From: Patiria pectinifera | Lineage: Eukaryota; Echinodermata; Asteroidea; Valvatida; Asterinidae | Assembly (NCBI GenBank): GCA_029964075.1 | Contig: CM057141.1 | Span: forward strand, 4,464,001 to 4,528,000 | Length of the DNA: 64,000 bases | Direction: 5' to 3' | In this document: positions 23,701 through 33,966 of the stretch, in pieces | Layout of the letters: each line of letters starts with the position of its first letter | How positions within the stretch are numbered: the stretch's first letter is position 1 | Translations under genes and position numbers: made by a program | Notes under the pieces: model-generated | Database searches by the model: none | The model's input: only the letters and a program-made list of their open reading frames with translations | Told to the model about the DNA's origin: nothing

Positions 23701-26695
23701 CGACAATGGTGGTAATTTTAATACATAATAATGAAGGCCTACTCGACTGCATCAAAGAGGGCACTGTATTAAGATTTCTCCAACTAAATATTGTTTACTA
23801 ATACTAGAAAGCCGGATCCGGCAATATATCCACTATAATTATAATTAATAAAACAAAAACACTATTTTATCACTACAGAATCACAAAACCTACATTCTTT
23901 TCTGGAGACTTTTTTATTATTTCCAATTCATAACATGGAAAGCACAAAAGGTGCACTAGGCCCTATATCAGTATATGTATGTCTATCCCTTTTGAAACTT
24001 ATGAAGCATTTACAGTTTGGAAAAAATGTTGCAACCTGATGCCACTTCCGCAATTGTGTACAAAGTCTATGGAGAGTCAACAAAATCTAAGTATTTCCTA
24101 ACAAAATTGGAAATGTTTCTCAGTCCCAGATTCATCATGTCTTCCATGTCTTCATTTCGATTTTCATCATCATTTTTGCAACCTTCATTGAGATTGTTTA
24201 TGATGAAGAAAAAAAGTGGCGTCAGGTTTCAACATTTGTTCTTACAGTTTTTATACACCCTCAAACCTAGCTCTACTGAGTGGAGCGTTGAATTACGGGT
24301 ATCCCTCCATACCAACGCTCCATGGATTCGTCATACTTTGGGGGCACCATCACAGTAGCATAGTCACAAACCCACGCCAGGACAAAAAGACCCCAAAAAA
24401 CCGGTAAAGAGATTACAAATGAGAGAGACAGTTATCCTGGATTGATCTATACATTCTTGACATTCCATGAGACCCCTTATATTGTTCCCAAACAGCGAAC
24501 ATTTTGGAAAAAACAGCACAATAGTCTGAAAACTTACAGTTCAATGTGTTTGCATGGAGGCTCAGTTCTTGAATTAGCTTGTCAATGAGGGCGTCTGACG
24601 TGACGTCACCGTCGTTGCTCGATCGCGAGGAAAAACAAGTCGCGCTTTATCAACGACTGTTTCGTGTAATGATACGTGCTCCGATCTGCGCCGTACGACA
24701 GTATGGGCTTTGAACACACCCAAGGTGGAGACGGCTGAAACGACACGTTCTAAACAAATTAATGACGTCTCCACCTTGGGTGTGTTCAAAGCCCATACTG
24801 TCGTACGGCGCGGATCGGAGCACGTATCATTACACGAAACAGTCGTTGATAAAGCGCGACTTGTTTTTCTTCGCGATCGAGCAACGACGGTGACGTCACG
24901 TCAGACGCCCTCATTGACAAGCTAATTCAAAAACTGAGCCTCCATGCAAACAATTGAACTGTAAGTTTTCAGACTATTTTGCTGTTTTTTTCCAAAATGT
25001 TCGCTGTTTGGGAACAATATAAGGGGTCTCATGGAATGTCAAGAATGTATAGATCAATCCAGGATAACTGTCTCTCTCATTTGTAATCTCTTTACCGGTT
25101 TTTGGGGGTCTTTTTGTCCTCGCGTGGGTTTGTGACTATGCTACTGTCTAGCTCTACTGAGTGGAGCGCTGAATTACGGGTACCCCTCCATACTAGCGCT
25201 CCACCGTTTCGTGATACTTTGAGGGCACCATCACGTAGCATAGTCACAAACCCACGCGAGGACAAAAAGACCCCAAAAAACCGGTAAAGAGATTACAAAT
25301 GAGAGAGACAGTTATCCTGGATTGATCTATACATTCTTGACATCCCATGAGACCCCTTATATTGTTCCCAAACAGCGAACATTTTGGAAAAAAACAGGAA
25401 AATAGTCTGAAAACTTACAGTTCAATGTGTTTGCATGGAGGTTCGGTTCTTGAATTAGCTTGTCGCGGAGGGCGTCCTGACGTGACGTCACCGTCGTTGC
25501 TCGGTCGATCGCGAAGAAAAACAAGTCGCGCTTTATCAACGACTGTTTCGTGTAATGATACGTGCTCCGATCCGCGCCGTACGACAGTATGGGCTTTGAA
25601 CACACCCAAGGTGGAGACGGCTGAAACGACACGTTCTAAACAAATTAATGACGACAGAAACCCACATGAAACTCGTGTCAAAGAAAGAACTACTAATATA
25701 CTGACAAATGAGAATCCCAGTATTATTTTTTCTTCTTCTGAAATTGCAATTCTGAAAATGGCAATTCAAATCGATAGCCACATTCACTGCAGTCTCTGCC
25801 AGCGTGTTTTTCTGACACGTTCAAAACCAAAAACGATCTGCGTGATCGAGAGCGTGTATCATTACACGAAACAGTCGTTGATAAAGCGCGACTTGTTTTT
25901 CTTCGCGATCGACCGAGCAACGACGGTGACGTCACGTCAGGACGCCCTCCGCGACAAGCTAATTCAAGAACCGAACCTCCATGCAAACACATTGAACTGT
26001 AAGTTTTCAGACTATTTTCCTGTTTTTTCCCAAAATGTTCGCTGTTTGGGAACAATATAAGGGGTCTCATGGGATGTCAAGAATGTATAGATCAATCCAG
26101 GATAACTGTCTCTCTCATTTGTAATATCTTTACCGGTTTTTTGGGGTCTTTTTGTCCTCGCGTGGGTTTGTGACTATGCTACGTGATGGTGCCCTCAAAG
26201 TATCACGAAACGGTGGAGCGCTAGTATGGAGGGGTACCCGTAATTCAGCGCTCCACTCAGTAGAGCTAGCTACTGTCATGACTGTGATGGTGCCCCCAAA
26301 GTATGACAAATCGGTAGAGCGTTGGTATGGAGGGGTACCCGTAATTCAACGCTCCACTCAGTAGAGCTACCTCAAACCATGCTCAAACACACAATCCCCC
26401 ACATTTCCGGGACCTGGGTCTGGGGAAGCGCCACGCGCCAACAACCGACACGGCAACCTGCATCAGTGGCAGTGCATGACCTGGGCAACGAGTAAGCGTA
26501 ACGCAGTTCACATAACTCTGTAGTTGGTAATTGAGACAAACATTTCGCTGCTCTGTTAATAATTCAAAGATGATTCAACTCTTAGTCTACATATAAACTC
26601 ACCCATCTCTTCCGTAAATCTGATCTCAAGCCGATGAAATACAATTTTCGTTTCCCAACAAGTAGCCGACACATGCTGTCCATGGGGGCTGCCAT
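14809..26695 (-). CDS. METTL17: METTL17, mitochondrial small-ribosomal-subunit assembly factor (10 exons, 482 aa)
   Basis: Exons, 5' to 3': 26695-26603, 23362-23218, 22171-22040, 21395-21284, 19706-19625, 18809-18736, 18205-18031, 16365-16057, 15644-15485, 14975-14809. They total 1449 nt and close in frame with TAA at 14811-14809. The first 31 residues are basic, fitting a mitochondrial presequence. A methyltransferase-like motif LDFGSGIGTASW lies at about 202-213. The HTLW..Y.CVD segment, SAYSLLELPSRADR and LWRKTDQFLVLVE are typical of the METTL17/Rsm22 family. Cysteines in FAPCQHDQTC (375, 381) and CRLCC (450, 453, 454) match the region where the family holds an iron-sulphur cluster. The family promotes assembly of the mitoribosome small subunit. 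A possible donor (AG|GTCAGT at 14845-14840) after KHGR offers a different last exon, which I could not find. Confidence 0.93.
15200..15345 (-). mobile_element. tRNA-derived SINE fragment
   Basis: TGGGACTCGAACCCAAGACC, then CTTACCACTTGACCACCGAG, is the reverse complement of a tRNA-like box B and box A pair. A related fragment lies at 39840-39960. The following CTGAGTGAAAGGACAACATTGCACAGAAT resembles 29140-29195. It lies in METTL17 intron 9. Confidence 0.5.
15735..15945 (+). repeat. 210-bp interspersed repeat, copy 2
   Basis: It is nearly colinear with 808-1013, from CCCTAACAGAAATCAACCC to GGGAGTTAGGG, in the intron between METTL17 exons 8 and 9. Confidence 0.7.
16735..16776. repeat. Short perfect hairpin
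   Basis: CATCCCTATGTGA and TCACATAGGGATG form a 13-bp stem around the 7-nt loop ATTGTTT. GTAC lies on both sides. No function is evident. Confidence 0.6.
16897..17853. mobile_element. piggyBac-type MITE, copy 3, split by a SINE
   Basis: It starts at TTAA (16897-16900) with AGGTAATATACAACATTTGC. It ends with GCAAATGTTGTATATCACCT just before a decayed TTAA. The interior resembles copies 1 and 2 but is interrupted at 17341-17777 by a full SINE. It lies in METTL17 intron 7. Confidence 0.65.
17341..17777 (+). mobile_element. tRNA-derived SINE with (ATT)n tail
   Basis: The tRNA-like head has GTGGTCCAATGGTTACGGTG and box B GGGTTCGAATCC. A body follows with CTTGAGCAAGGCACTT, GATGGGACGTAAAGCCG and TGCACGTTAAAGAACCC. 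The 3' region GCGCTATATAAG leads into an (ATT)n tail at 17740-17777. It inserted into the TTAA element around it, so it is the younger of the two. The 3' half recurs reversed at 7819-7946. Confidence 0.8.
19470..19575. mobile_element. Short palindromic MITE
   Basis: CAAGTACATTTAAAACTGGC and GCCAGTTTTAAACGTACTTG are inverted ends with a core of roughly 60 bp. It lies just 3' (lower strand sense) of METTL17 exon 5. Confidence 0.55.
20432..21132. mobile_element. Palindromic MITE with CACAAGTCC subterminal repeats (interrupted)
   Basis: The inverted ends are CAGTGTGGTAGTTGAGTCC with ATCACAAGTCC on the left and GGACTTGTGAT with GGACTCGACTTCAACACTG on the right. Each arm carries reiterated CACAAGTCC-like motifs. 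The centre (CTGTAACAAAG, CCTTCCTTTGTCATTGTTCACC) matches the centre of 30790-31075. A second element at 20532-21021 splits it. The flanks CTTAGCGG and CTTGGCAG could be a decayed 8-bp duplication. Confidence 0.65.
20532..21021. mobile_element. hAT-like MITE with reiterated CAACTCGGTCC motifs, inserted in another MITE
   Basis: GTAACAAA at 20524-20531 and 21022-21029 is a perfect 8-bp target duplication. The ends are 27-bp inverted repeats (CAGGTCAACTCAGTCCGAAACC on the left). Behind each end sit multiple short repeats of the type CAACTCGGTCCCAAGT in mirror orientation. The 8-bp duplication and repeated subterminal motifs suggest the hAT superfamily. It encodes nothing. Confidence 0.75.
21575..21838 (+). 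mobile_element. tRNA-derived SINE with (GAAA)n tail
   Basis: AGTGGTTACTGTCCTCACCTT is followed by box B GGGTTCGATTCCTG, then a pyrimidine-rich body. The tail is AGAAAGAAAGAAA at about 21825-21838. It lies in METTL17 intron 3. Confidence 0.65.
21890..22034. mobile_element. Fragment of the CACAAGTCC-type MITE beside a METTL17 splice donor
   Basis: CAGTGTAGTCAAGTCCGTCACAAG on the left is followed by many ACTTGTGATGGACTTGTG-like repeats. It ends at GGACTTGG, a few bases from the METTL17 exon 3 donor (22039-22034). The right inverted end is missing. Confidence 0.55.
22250..22560 (+). repeat. Degenerate minisatellite of TTTTGGAGGATTGAGGC motifs
   Basis: The motif TTTTGGAGGATTGAGGCTGAAT and shortened versions recur at least eight times at irregular spacing, in METTL17 intron 2. 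Confidence 0.6.
22733..22942 (-). repeat. 210-bp interspersed repeat, copy 3 (inverted)
   Basis: This is the reverse complement of 808-1013 and 15735-15945 (CCTAACTCCCTAGCATGATT to GAGTTCTGTTAGGG). It lies in METTL17 intron 2. Confidence 0.7.
24019..24242. mobile_element. MITE family M8, copy 2
   Basis: It starts GGAAAAAATGTTGCAACCTG and ends with AGTGGCGTCAGGTTTCAACATTTGTTC. TACAGTTT is duplicated at 24011-24018 and 24243-24250. It lies in METTL17 intron 1, immediately left of the foldback element. Confidence 0.75.
24268..26369. mobile_element. Foldback / MULE-like palindromic element (outer copy, interrupted)
   Basis: The target duplication CCTCAAACC is perfect at 24259-24267 and 26370-26378 (9 bp). 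The element begins TAGCTCTACTGAGTGGAGCG and ends with its inverse. Its arms are about 470 bp each and almost meet at a short centre near 24735-24765, so it is nearly one long palindrome. Without the insertion at 25149-26268 it is about 970 bp. Long terminal inverted repeats with 9-bp duplications are typical of Mutator-like and foldback elements. It encodes nothing recognisable. It lies in METTL17 intron 1. Confidence 0.85.
25149..26268. mobile_element. Foldback / MULE-like element (inner copy, nested)
   Basis: The same family has inserted into the right arm of the outer copy. GCTACTGTC is duplicated perfectly at 25140-25148 and 26269-26277. The arms are about 490 and 430 bp. They surround a unique centre of about 200 bp (roughly 25645-25845) absent from the outer copy, with no recognisable coding content. 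The long open frames across the arms are by-products of the palindrome. Confidence 0.85.
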
Positions 26696-26866
26696 CTTGC
26701 TTTAGTCTGTTTCCTAACCGTTACATTTGTTTCAGCGTAAGAAGCCTGTGATGATATGGGTTACCAGATTCCCATTTTCACACTGCAAGTTCAAAGGTCA
26801 ATAATTTACATAAAGTTGTGGGACGTGCCGTTCGATCGTCTGCTCGCCACCGGTCTTGAAATAATC
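26696..26866. promoter_or_regulatory. Bidirectional METTL17/MVD promoter (171 bp between start codons)
   Basis: The METTL17 ATG (26695, minus) and the MVD ATG (26867, plus) are 171 bp apart, so both 5'UTRs and the shared core promoter must fit here unless untranslated exons lie elsewhere. No TATA box is visible. AGTTCAAAGGTCA at 26788-26800 matches a DR1 nuclear-receptor element (two half-sites, one spacer). Shared control is inference from the geometry. Confidence 0.7.
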
Positions 26867-29800
26867 ATGAAAATCGTCACTTGCAGAGCTCCTGTGAATA
26901 TAGCAGTCATCAAATATTGTAAGATATAGCTATAGATCGTACTGAATCGAAAACTGTGGTATTTTAGTTCGTGAATCAGCAACAAAAAAAGGTGTATTTG
27001 GTTGTGCTTATACTGAGAACAGCAGTGCATTTGATTTGTACTGAATTTGTATGCCAAATTAATAGTTAGGCCTAGCCGGACCAGACTACCAGCATCTCTG
27101 CTGATGTACCGCTTCTGCTGGTCTGATTCTTTCCTACATGGACGCATATACTCAAGGATGATGATATACAAATCACTTGATTCAAACTTTTATTTTAATT
27201 GATATTTGAATTTGATTTTTTTTATTGTTGTCATTTCACATTTATTATTCTTGAGCTTTGTATTTTATTCTCGAGATTTGTTTTTATTTTTGTTGTTGGT
27301 GTCCCTCCCCCTTTCCCATTTCCGTTAATAAACAGTTTGAGGATTTATGACTGTTAGGGTTATGATTCAAATTTGTATTTTAGTTCTGAGGTATTTTTTT
27401 ACTATTAATATTGATGTATGGTAATGTAAATGTGGGTAAATTGACATTCTCTTAACTCATTCAAGAATTCAAGAAAATATAGTACATGTTGTGTAAGGTT
27501 GAAGGTTATAGTGAGGCAAATCTTTCGATTTGTAGACTTGGACTGGGGAATTTTGAGGATCATCATCCACAAATCATGGATAATGACTTCAATATTATAT
27601 GGTATTTGTGATCAATAACATTAATAATATTTTTTTCAACTAGTCCTTTTCTACTTGATGTGTTTGATTTCTTTCATTGTTCTTTGTTTTTTTTATTTGT
27701 CCATTTATTTTAGGGGGAAAGAGGAATGAAAAGCTGATTCTTCCCGTCAACTCTTCTCTGAGTGCGACGCTTCACCTTGACCAGCTCTGCACCAAGACCA
27801 CCGTGGCTGCAAGCAGTACATTCCAGACTGATAGGATATGGCTAAACGGAAAGTAAATAATCAACAACGCTCTGCTAAATTGTCAAAGAGTCTTGAAAAT
27901 GACAACAGTAACATTTTGGCGATCGTGTAGTGTAGGGCCCCGTTCCTATCTCGCATACACTTTAAAATCCTTCTGTTGACCTTCAAGGCTCTTCATGATC
28001 TTGCTCCCAGATACATTATAGATATGTTGAAAGTTAAGGTCCATTCCAAGTATTCCCTGCGATCCAATGGGCGCTTGCTTTTAGATTATCCATCTGGGAG
28101 AATGCAAAAGACTATGGGGGATCGTGCATTTGCACAAGCCGCTCCCAGCTTATGGAACCAGCTACCGCCTGAAATTCAGTCTGTTCAGTCTCTAACAGCT
28201 TTTAAGACTAAGCTTAAGACTTTTCTTTTTACAAAGGCATTCGTATAAGGTTTTACTATTATCTATTTTAAATGTAGGTCTTGTTTTTGTAATTGTAAGT
28301 TTCATTGCTATGACAGTGTTTTCTAAATTATCTAGTGTTTTTTTTTTACATTTAAGATTAATGTTTAATTCGAATTTGTATTTTTAATATTTTAGCTAAT
28401 TTTGTAATGCGCATTAGAACATTTTATGGTATATGCGCATAATAAATGCAATTTTATTATTATTATTATTATTTGTATAAGAGAACCACATCCATTTTTC
28501 ATTTATTTGACTTACCAAACTAGTTGGTAACATTAAGAACAAACAGGTATGTCGTAGATAGAGGGCAGATTTTTAAATTTTTTTAGGGAAATTTGGGGGT
28601 AAATGACGATGGCGACGACAAAATGCAACGTCAAAATAAAGATGGTGATCACCGCATTGTACCGTGAATGCGCAATAACGCGCTGAATCGCACGGCACCA
28701 ACCGTAAACTGCGTACGAAAATCGCAAATTCTACCCCAAGAAACTGTTCAAAATTACAACAAAAAAATTGTGTCATTTGAATTGAGAGACGCACAGTTGG
28801 AATTGCAAGAAGTAGCACTTATCGTCAGTTGTGCATTAACCTGTGCATTAACCCTCCTGCTATTTGAACAGTTACAGACAGTCAAAAAAATGAATCGTCT
28901 TCCCTGCCATGCCTTTTACATAGGCTAGTCACCAACAGTCAGATCATATTTTAAGCAAGCACTGTGACAAGTCAAATTCAGTCAACAGACAAAAGCAGGC
29001 AAGAAGTAGTCACGGCTGGCTTATCAATTACCTACAGTCAAAGCACAGCTGTATCATGTTACGTAAACAGTCACAGCCAGTCAATCCTGCTGTACGTAGG
29101 GTGTATGGGAGCTCTTTAACTGTTGAAAGCAGTCGCTTTATTGATTTTTCGCTGAAAGGGACAACTTTGCACAGAATTTCTGTTTGCATAGGAGCGTTAA
29201 TAACAAAGGTTTTGTATTTCACTGACTTCTCAAAAATCCAAACTAGTTATTTTCAAAATTTATTTCATCTTCTTTTATTAGAAAATAAAGCGGTTTTCAA
29301 TTTATCTAAAATTTATTTCCAGGGAGCAGTCATTAGACAATCCACGCTTGCAGAAGTGCCTTCGAGAAAGTAAGCATATGCACCATTGTTTTCATCTTTC
29401 TCAACATGTCTGGAAGTATTTGAACATATATACACATGTAGAGAGCATCCTCACACTCTGGACCAGTATGGCCAGTCATCAAATTTCAAAAATCCCAAGA
29501 TGACCTCCGAAAAAAAATCCCACGATTTCACAAGATATCAGGATTATGTATCAAAATAGCAGCACCTATTTTTTATGTGAATGGGGCTCACAAAGTGCTT
29601 TAGTTTACATTTTGCACATGCAAAATCCATACTTCCTTGTGTTCACAATACGCAAAAAAAATCCCACATGCCCAAGGCCTAGCCAAAATTCCCAAGATCT
29701 TGGGAAAAATCGCAAGGAGTGGACACGTTGCTGTGGACGGGTCTTTGTTCCTCAGTGATATGCATGAGTACACATTTGTACTTTCATTGTCACTGAATTT

Positions 29801-32800
29801 AAATAAAACTTGTCCTCAGTTTGGATGTGGGGATGGCACCGTGGAAGTTGTCTATTTTTAGCTCAACTTTGGCACCGCAACTTACACTGAGCTATCAAGG
29901 AAAGTGTAAAGAAAAAATGCATTACTGGCTTCAGCTCAATTTGCTCTGTTTTATTCGTATTTTTTTAAGTTCGTCAAAGAGCGCGTAAACGGAAGAGTTC
30001 CCCATCCAAGGATGCTGGTTCGCCAGTTGGGGGTGGAGGCTCCGCCCCCGAGGAGATGCTCGACTGGCACGTGCACATCTGCTCTGAGAATAACTTCCCA
30101 ACGGCAGCCGGACTTGCCTCATCTGCTGCTGGCTATGCATGTCTGGGTGAGGTATTTTTTAAATAAATTATTACAAAAAAAGGTAATCACAAAAACAATT
30201 AGTAGATATGTTAATTAAAGTAAGGAACTTATTATCAGCTTATTGAGCATCGTTGATTTCAAAATAGATGGTGAAACCATTAAAAAATTTAAAATTTCAA
30301 ACATTTTTTTTTTTGGTGGGGGTAATTTTCCCCACAGTTGCATCTCTTGCCAAAGTGTACGGTGTAGAAGGCAACATCTCAGACATAGCCAGGCAGGGCT
30401 CAGGCAGTGCGTGTCGCAGCATGTACGGCGGCTTTGTGCAGTGGCTGATGGGAAGGAAGAAAGACGGCGAGGACAGCATCGCAAAGCAAGTTGTGTCGGA
30501 AGGCTACTGGCCCGAGATCCGCATACTCATATTGGTTGTGAGTGCCACAATAAAATACCTTATTTCCCACTGTTACTGGAAATTAAATAGAGCTTTTGTG
30601 ACAAAATCTCTTAAAGTGCCTCCAAGTTCTTATCCCTGATCATCAGGTTGTAAAATCAGATCTAATGCAGCAGTTCAAACATCAGTGCAAATCTACCCTT
30701 GCAGGTGCCCATTTAAACTCCTGGGTGGAGAGGGGCAATTGTGGTAAAGGAGCTTGCTCAAGGGTAATGGGCGTGGCTCATTAGCATGATGCAACAAAAC
30801 AATTGTAAGTGTACTTGCGATAGGTCACAAGTCCATCAGAAGTCCAACACAAGTCTATCACAAGTCCATCGCAAGTCTATCACAAGTTCATCACAAGTCA
30901 ATCACAGGTCATCGCAAGTCAATCACAAGCCATCACAAGTCAACTCACAAGCGATTCAAATAACCTGTGACAAAGGCATTCCTTTGTTATTGTCAATCTT
31001 CTACAACTTGTGACTACTTGCGAATTGACTTGTGATGTACTTGTGATGTATCGACACAAGTACCTTACAACACTGAATATTATTGACTGGGGGTTGTGGC
31101 ACATGTGTGTTTTTACACCCTTGCAGACACATGGCACCCTCGGCTTTGCCTCAGTAGACTGGCTACAGATTGAATGTAGGTTGAAAAGATGATTTCCGAT
31201 TTTGGTTATTGTGGATGTTTCCTCTTAGGTGAGCGACCAGAAGAAAGCTACCAGCAGCACCACGGGAATGCAGGCCACTGTTCAGACGAGCCTGCTGCTC
31301 AAGTATCGAGCCGACGTCATCGTACCGGAGAGAATGGTCGCTATGGCAACTGCAATCAAGGAGAGGAACTTTGAAACATTTGCAGAATTGACAATGAAGG
31401 TACAAAAGATTGTTTTCTTGGTAGCGAAACAATTTTTTTACAATGATGGTGAGTTATCGACAGATAGAAAAAAAAAATACGATGAAATGGGCTAAAAAGT
31501 GTGGTGATTTTTTATCAGGAAAATAGTTTTGAAAAGCCATTTCTACCCTGTCTTATCGTCCCTCAGTATAAAACCAAGGTCTTACATTTGTATCATCAAT
31601 TATTCTGTGTGGAAAGCAGATTAAACCATGCCCTAATGTATAGAACTCTACACAATTTTCAAAAAGGAGATGCCTTAAATGTGGCGTGAAATAATTACTT
31701 GGACGTTCTAACTTTCAGGTTTCAGTTTGAAGTACAACTTATTTGCCTTTTTTTCTCTAGGACAGCAACCAGTTCCACGCAGTGTGTCTGGACACCCATC
31801 CACCCATCTCCTACATGAACGATACCTCCAGAACCATCGTCAGGCTGGTGCATGCCTACAATGCATTCCACAATCAAACCAAAGTAAGCAAATGTGATGT
31901 TCAAACATTTCAATGAACATGGAGACCATACTCAACAACAATACTGGAAGACTCTTCAATCGCTGGTCTTGGCCCACTTCAATCCAGTTCAACTGAAAAT
32001 GCTCACATTGACATCTTGAGAAGTTTATCACTATGAATAGACGGGTAAACTAAAAGATGGACAAAACATGCAACGGTTGTATAATATGGATGAAGACATG
32101 GAATATATTTATACATTTATTTGTACATTTAGGAGTGACACTCGGAACAAAGAGTAATTAATGTATGAGGAATGCCTTATAATTCACATACAGACCCTAT
32201 TTTTATTAGAGAAGGAAAGAATGTTGCATCCTGACGCCACTTTTTTCATCATGTATCATCTCAATGAAGGTCAGTCATTGCAAAAATGACGATAAGACAT
32301 GAATCTGGGACTGAGAAACATTTCCAATTTTGTTCCAAAATACTGTGAAAATGATGCACTCAACTCTCCATAGACAACCAAACAAGTGGCGTCTAAAAAC
32401 TACATTCTTTCCTTAGAGAATTATGTATTAGCATTGTCTTTTTTCCTATTACTCTTGCCAGGCAGCGTACACCTTTGATGCGGGACCCAACGCCGTTCTC
32501 TTCACCTTAGAGGATGATGTTGAGGAGCTTCTTTCTCTCATCACTCACTTCTTTCCTCAAGGAGAGGAGACCAACGGAGCATCATTCATCCGAGGACTGC
32601 CAGTAGATATCAAGACACCAAGCCAGGTAAATATTCAAACAAAACAAACAAATCAGCAGGGATTTCCCCAGTTATTGTATCCTTAACTGGGCAACTTTCC
32701 ACACGTCCTAGTGTCGACATGGAACTTTAGTCCCTGTTCCACGTCAAAGACCTAGCTGCCCTGCCTGTTACTCCCTGCATTGCCCAAAACCGCCCTGGAA

Positions 32801-33966
32801 CTGATTCCTCGGGGTATAAATACAATGCAATATAATGTAATCAAGCGCTAATTAGTTAAATTGACTTGGGGCATAATTATGCCATCAAGAGAATGCTAAC
32901 ATCAAGACTATGCCAACATAGTTGCACAGTTGACAGCAACTTTTCAGCCTTGGTCTTGTTAGAAGATGATTCTACATATAAAAAGTCTATAAATTGCAGT
33001 ATCGTACCCCAGATTTCACAAACGTGAAAAAAGTACCGACTTTAGCGAATAAATTCAACTCTTTGGTTAAAAATGAAATACAAAGATGAAAATAGAAAAA
33101 AAGTCCTCACTCAGGGTCCACCTTTATTACTGGCCACTTTTAAACACCTATAAACACCTATCAGCCTTGTTTAAAAAGGTTGCTTTACACCACCATGGGA
33201 TTGGCTTTACTAATGGAAATGGCCAAACTATCCCAGCTGTTAACTCTTTCAGTGCCCGCGAAATTTGAAAAGTTTAACCTAAAGTGCCCAACTTTAGGGT
33301 TAAAGCGTTTTGTTAATTGTTCGAAATTCTGTAAAAAAAAAAGTAAATAGCTTTTACTCACTAAGTTTGTTGTGGTTGCTCTCTGGTATATCCTTGATAT
33401 ATTGGAAAGTCAAAAGTAGTCACATACATAGTGATACACCCTGAAACACTGGCCTGAACACAGGGGAATTCCGCACTTTTTGCAGAAAATACGACATTTA
33501 GTGCTGCGCCCTCTCGCAAGAACTTGAATGAAAAAATAAATACAGGTCGTACATGCATGAAAATGGTACCATTAGAAAGAGCGAGAGCGCCCCCTTTTGA
33601 TAACATATTTACTCTACCTCGTACATGTACGAGGTTTGGCAATTTTAAGTACGAACATTACCTCGTACATGTACGAGGTTGGCACTTTTGTACTAACAAA
33701 TATTCCTCGTACATGTACGACTTTGGCACTGAAAGAGTTAATGGATACAGTGTAACGTAATGTGATACAAGTGCCAATGGGTTCAGTTGAGTTTTTCTTT
33801 CGTTTCATTTGACCAGGAGCTGAAGGCCGCGGTGACCTTTGACCCCTTGCCCAACAGCCTACGGTACATCATCCACACCCAGGTTGGGCCGGGACCGGAG
33901 ACCGTGGAGGACCCATCCCAACACTTGTTGGACCAGGATGGACAGCCAATGAGTTTGCCAAAGTGA
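26867..33966 (+). CDS. MVD: Mevalonate diphosphate decarboxylase (9 exons, 407 aa)
   Basis: Exons: 26867-26918, 27714-27852, 29323-29369, 29970-30146, 30338-30537, 31229-31399, 31761-31883, 32462-32626, 33817-33966. They total 1224 nt with every phase matched and TGA at the end. The enzyme converts mevalonate 5-diphosphate to isopentenyl diphosphate with ATP, the last committed step of the mevalonate pathway. Family signatures visible are [14 protein letters not shown] at the N-terminus, [33 protein letters not shown] (phosphate-binding GHMP loop, about 121-138), [16 protein letters not shown], and [10 protein letters not shown] with the conserved catalytic-region Asp at about 309. Length fits the family (about 400 aa). 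The start has no upstream in-frame ATG before a stop. AATAAA signals at 34950 and 34974 imply a 3'UTR of about 1 kb. Confidence 0.96.
27930..28473 (+). mobile_element. LINE (CR1/L2-like) 3' fragment
   Basis: The frame [17 protein letters not shown], then [38 protein letters not shown] and [10 protein letters not shown], stops at 28248. It is the recognisable C-terminal end of reverse transcriptases of CR1/L2-type retrotransposons. A short 3'UTR leads to a (TTA)n tail at 28455-28473. It is heavily 5'-truncated with no catalytic domain left, and lies in MVD intron 2. Confidence 0.8.
30625..30785 (-). mobile_element. SINE fragment related to 35080-35345
   Basis: CATTTAAACTCCTGGGTGGAGAGGGGCAA, then GGAGCTTGCTCAAGG, matches the body of the SINE at 35080-35345. 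The tRNA head is not preserved. It lies in MVD intron 5. Confidence 0.45.
30790..31075. mobile_element. Palindromic MITE built of CACAAGTCC-type short repeats
   Basis: The left arm consists of about ten ACAAGTC(C/T)ATC-like repeats and the right arm carries the inverse (ACTTGTGATG...). The ends are CAATTGTAAGTGTACTTGCG and CACAAGTACCTTACAACACTG. The centre TTCAAATAACCTGTGACAAAGG recurs at 20505-20531. It lies in MVD intron 5. Confidence 0.65.
32214..32412. mobile_element. MITE family M8, copy 3
   Basis: TTAGAGAA is duplicated perfectly at 32206-32213 and 32413-32420. The ends are GGAAAGAATGTTGCATCCTG and CTACATTCTTTCC. At 199 bp this is the cleanest copy of the family. It lies in MVD intron 7. 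Confidence 0.85.
33240..33741. mobile_element. TTAA-flanked MITE with internal 20-bp palindromes
   Basis: TTAA at 33240-33243 and 33738-33741 flanks the inverted ends CTCTTTCAGTGCC and GGCACTGAAAGAG. Near the right end is ACCTCGTACATGTACGAGGT, a perfect 20-bp palindrome, at 33616-33635 and 33660-33679, plus a 14-bp core at 33707-33720. It lies in the last intron of MVD. Confidence 0.8.

Noticed and set aside
25347-26060. 237-codon open frame as a transposase gene
   Set aside because: It is read through both arms of a palindromic element, and the same peptide appears reversed on the other strand. No DDE/DDD motif or domain is visible.
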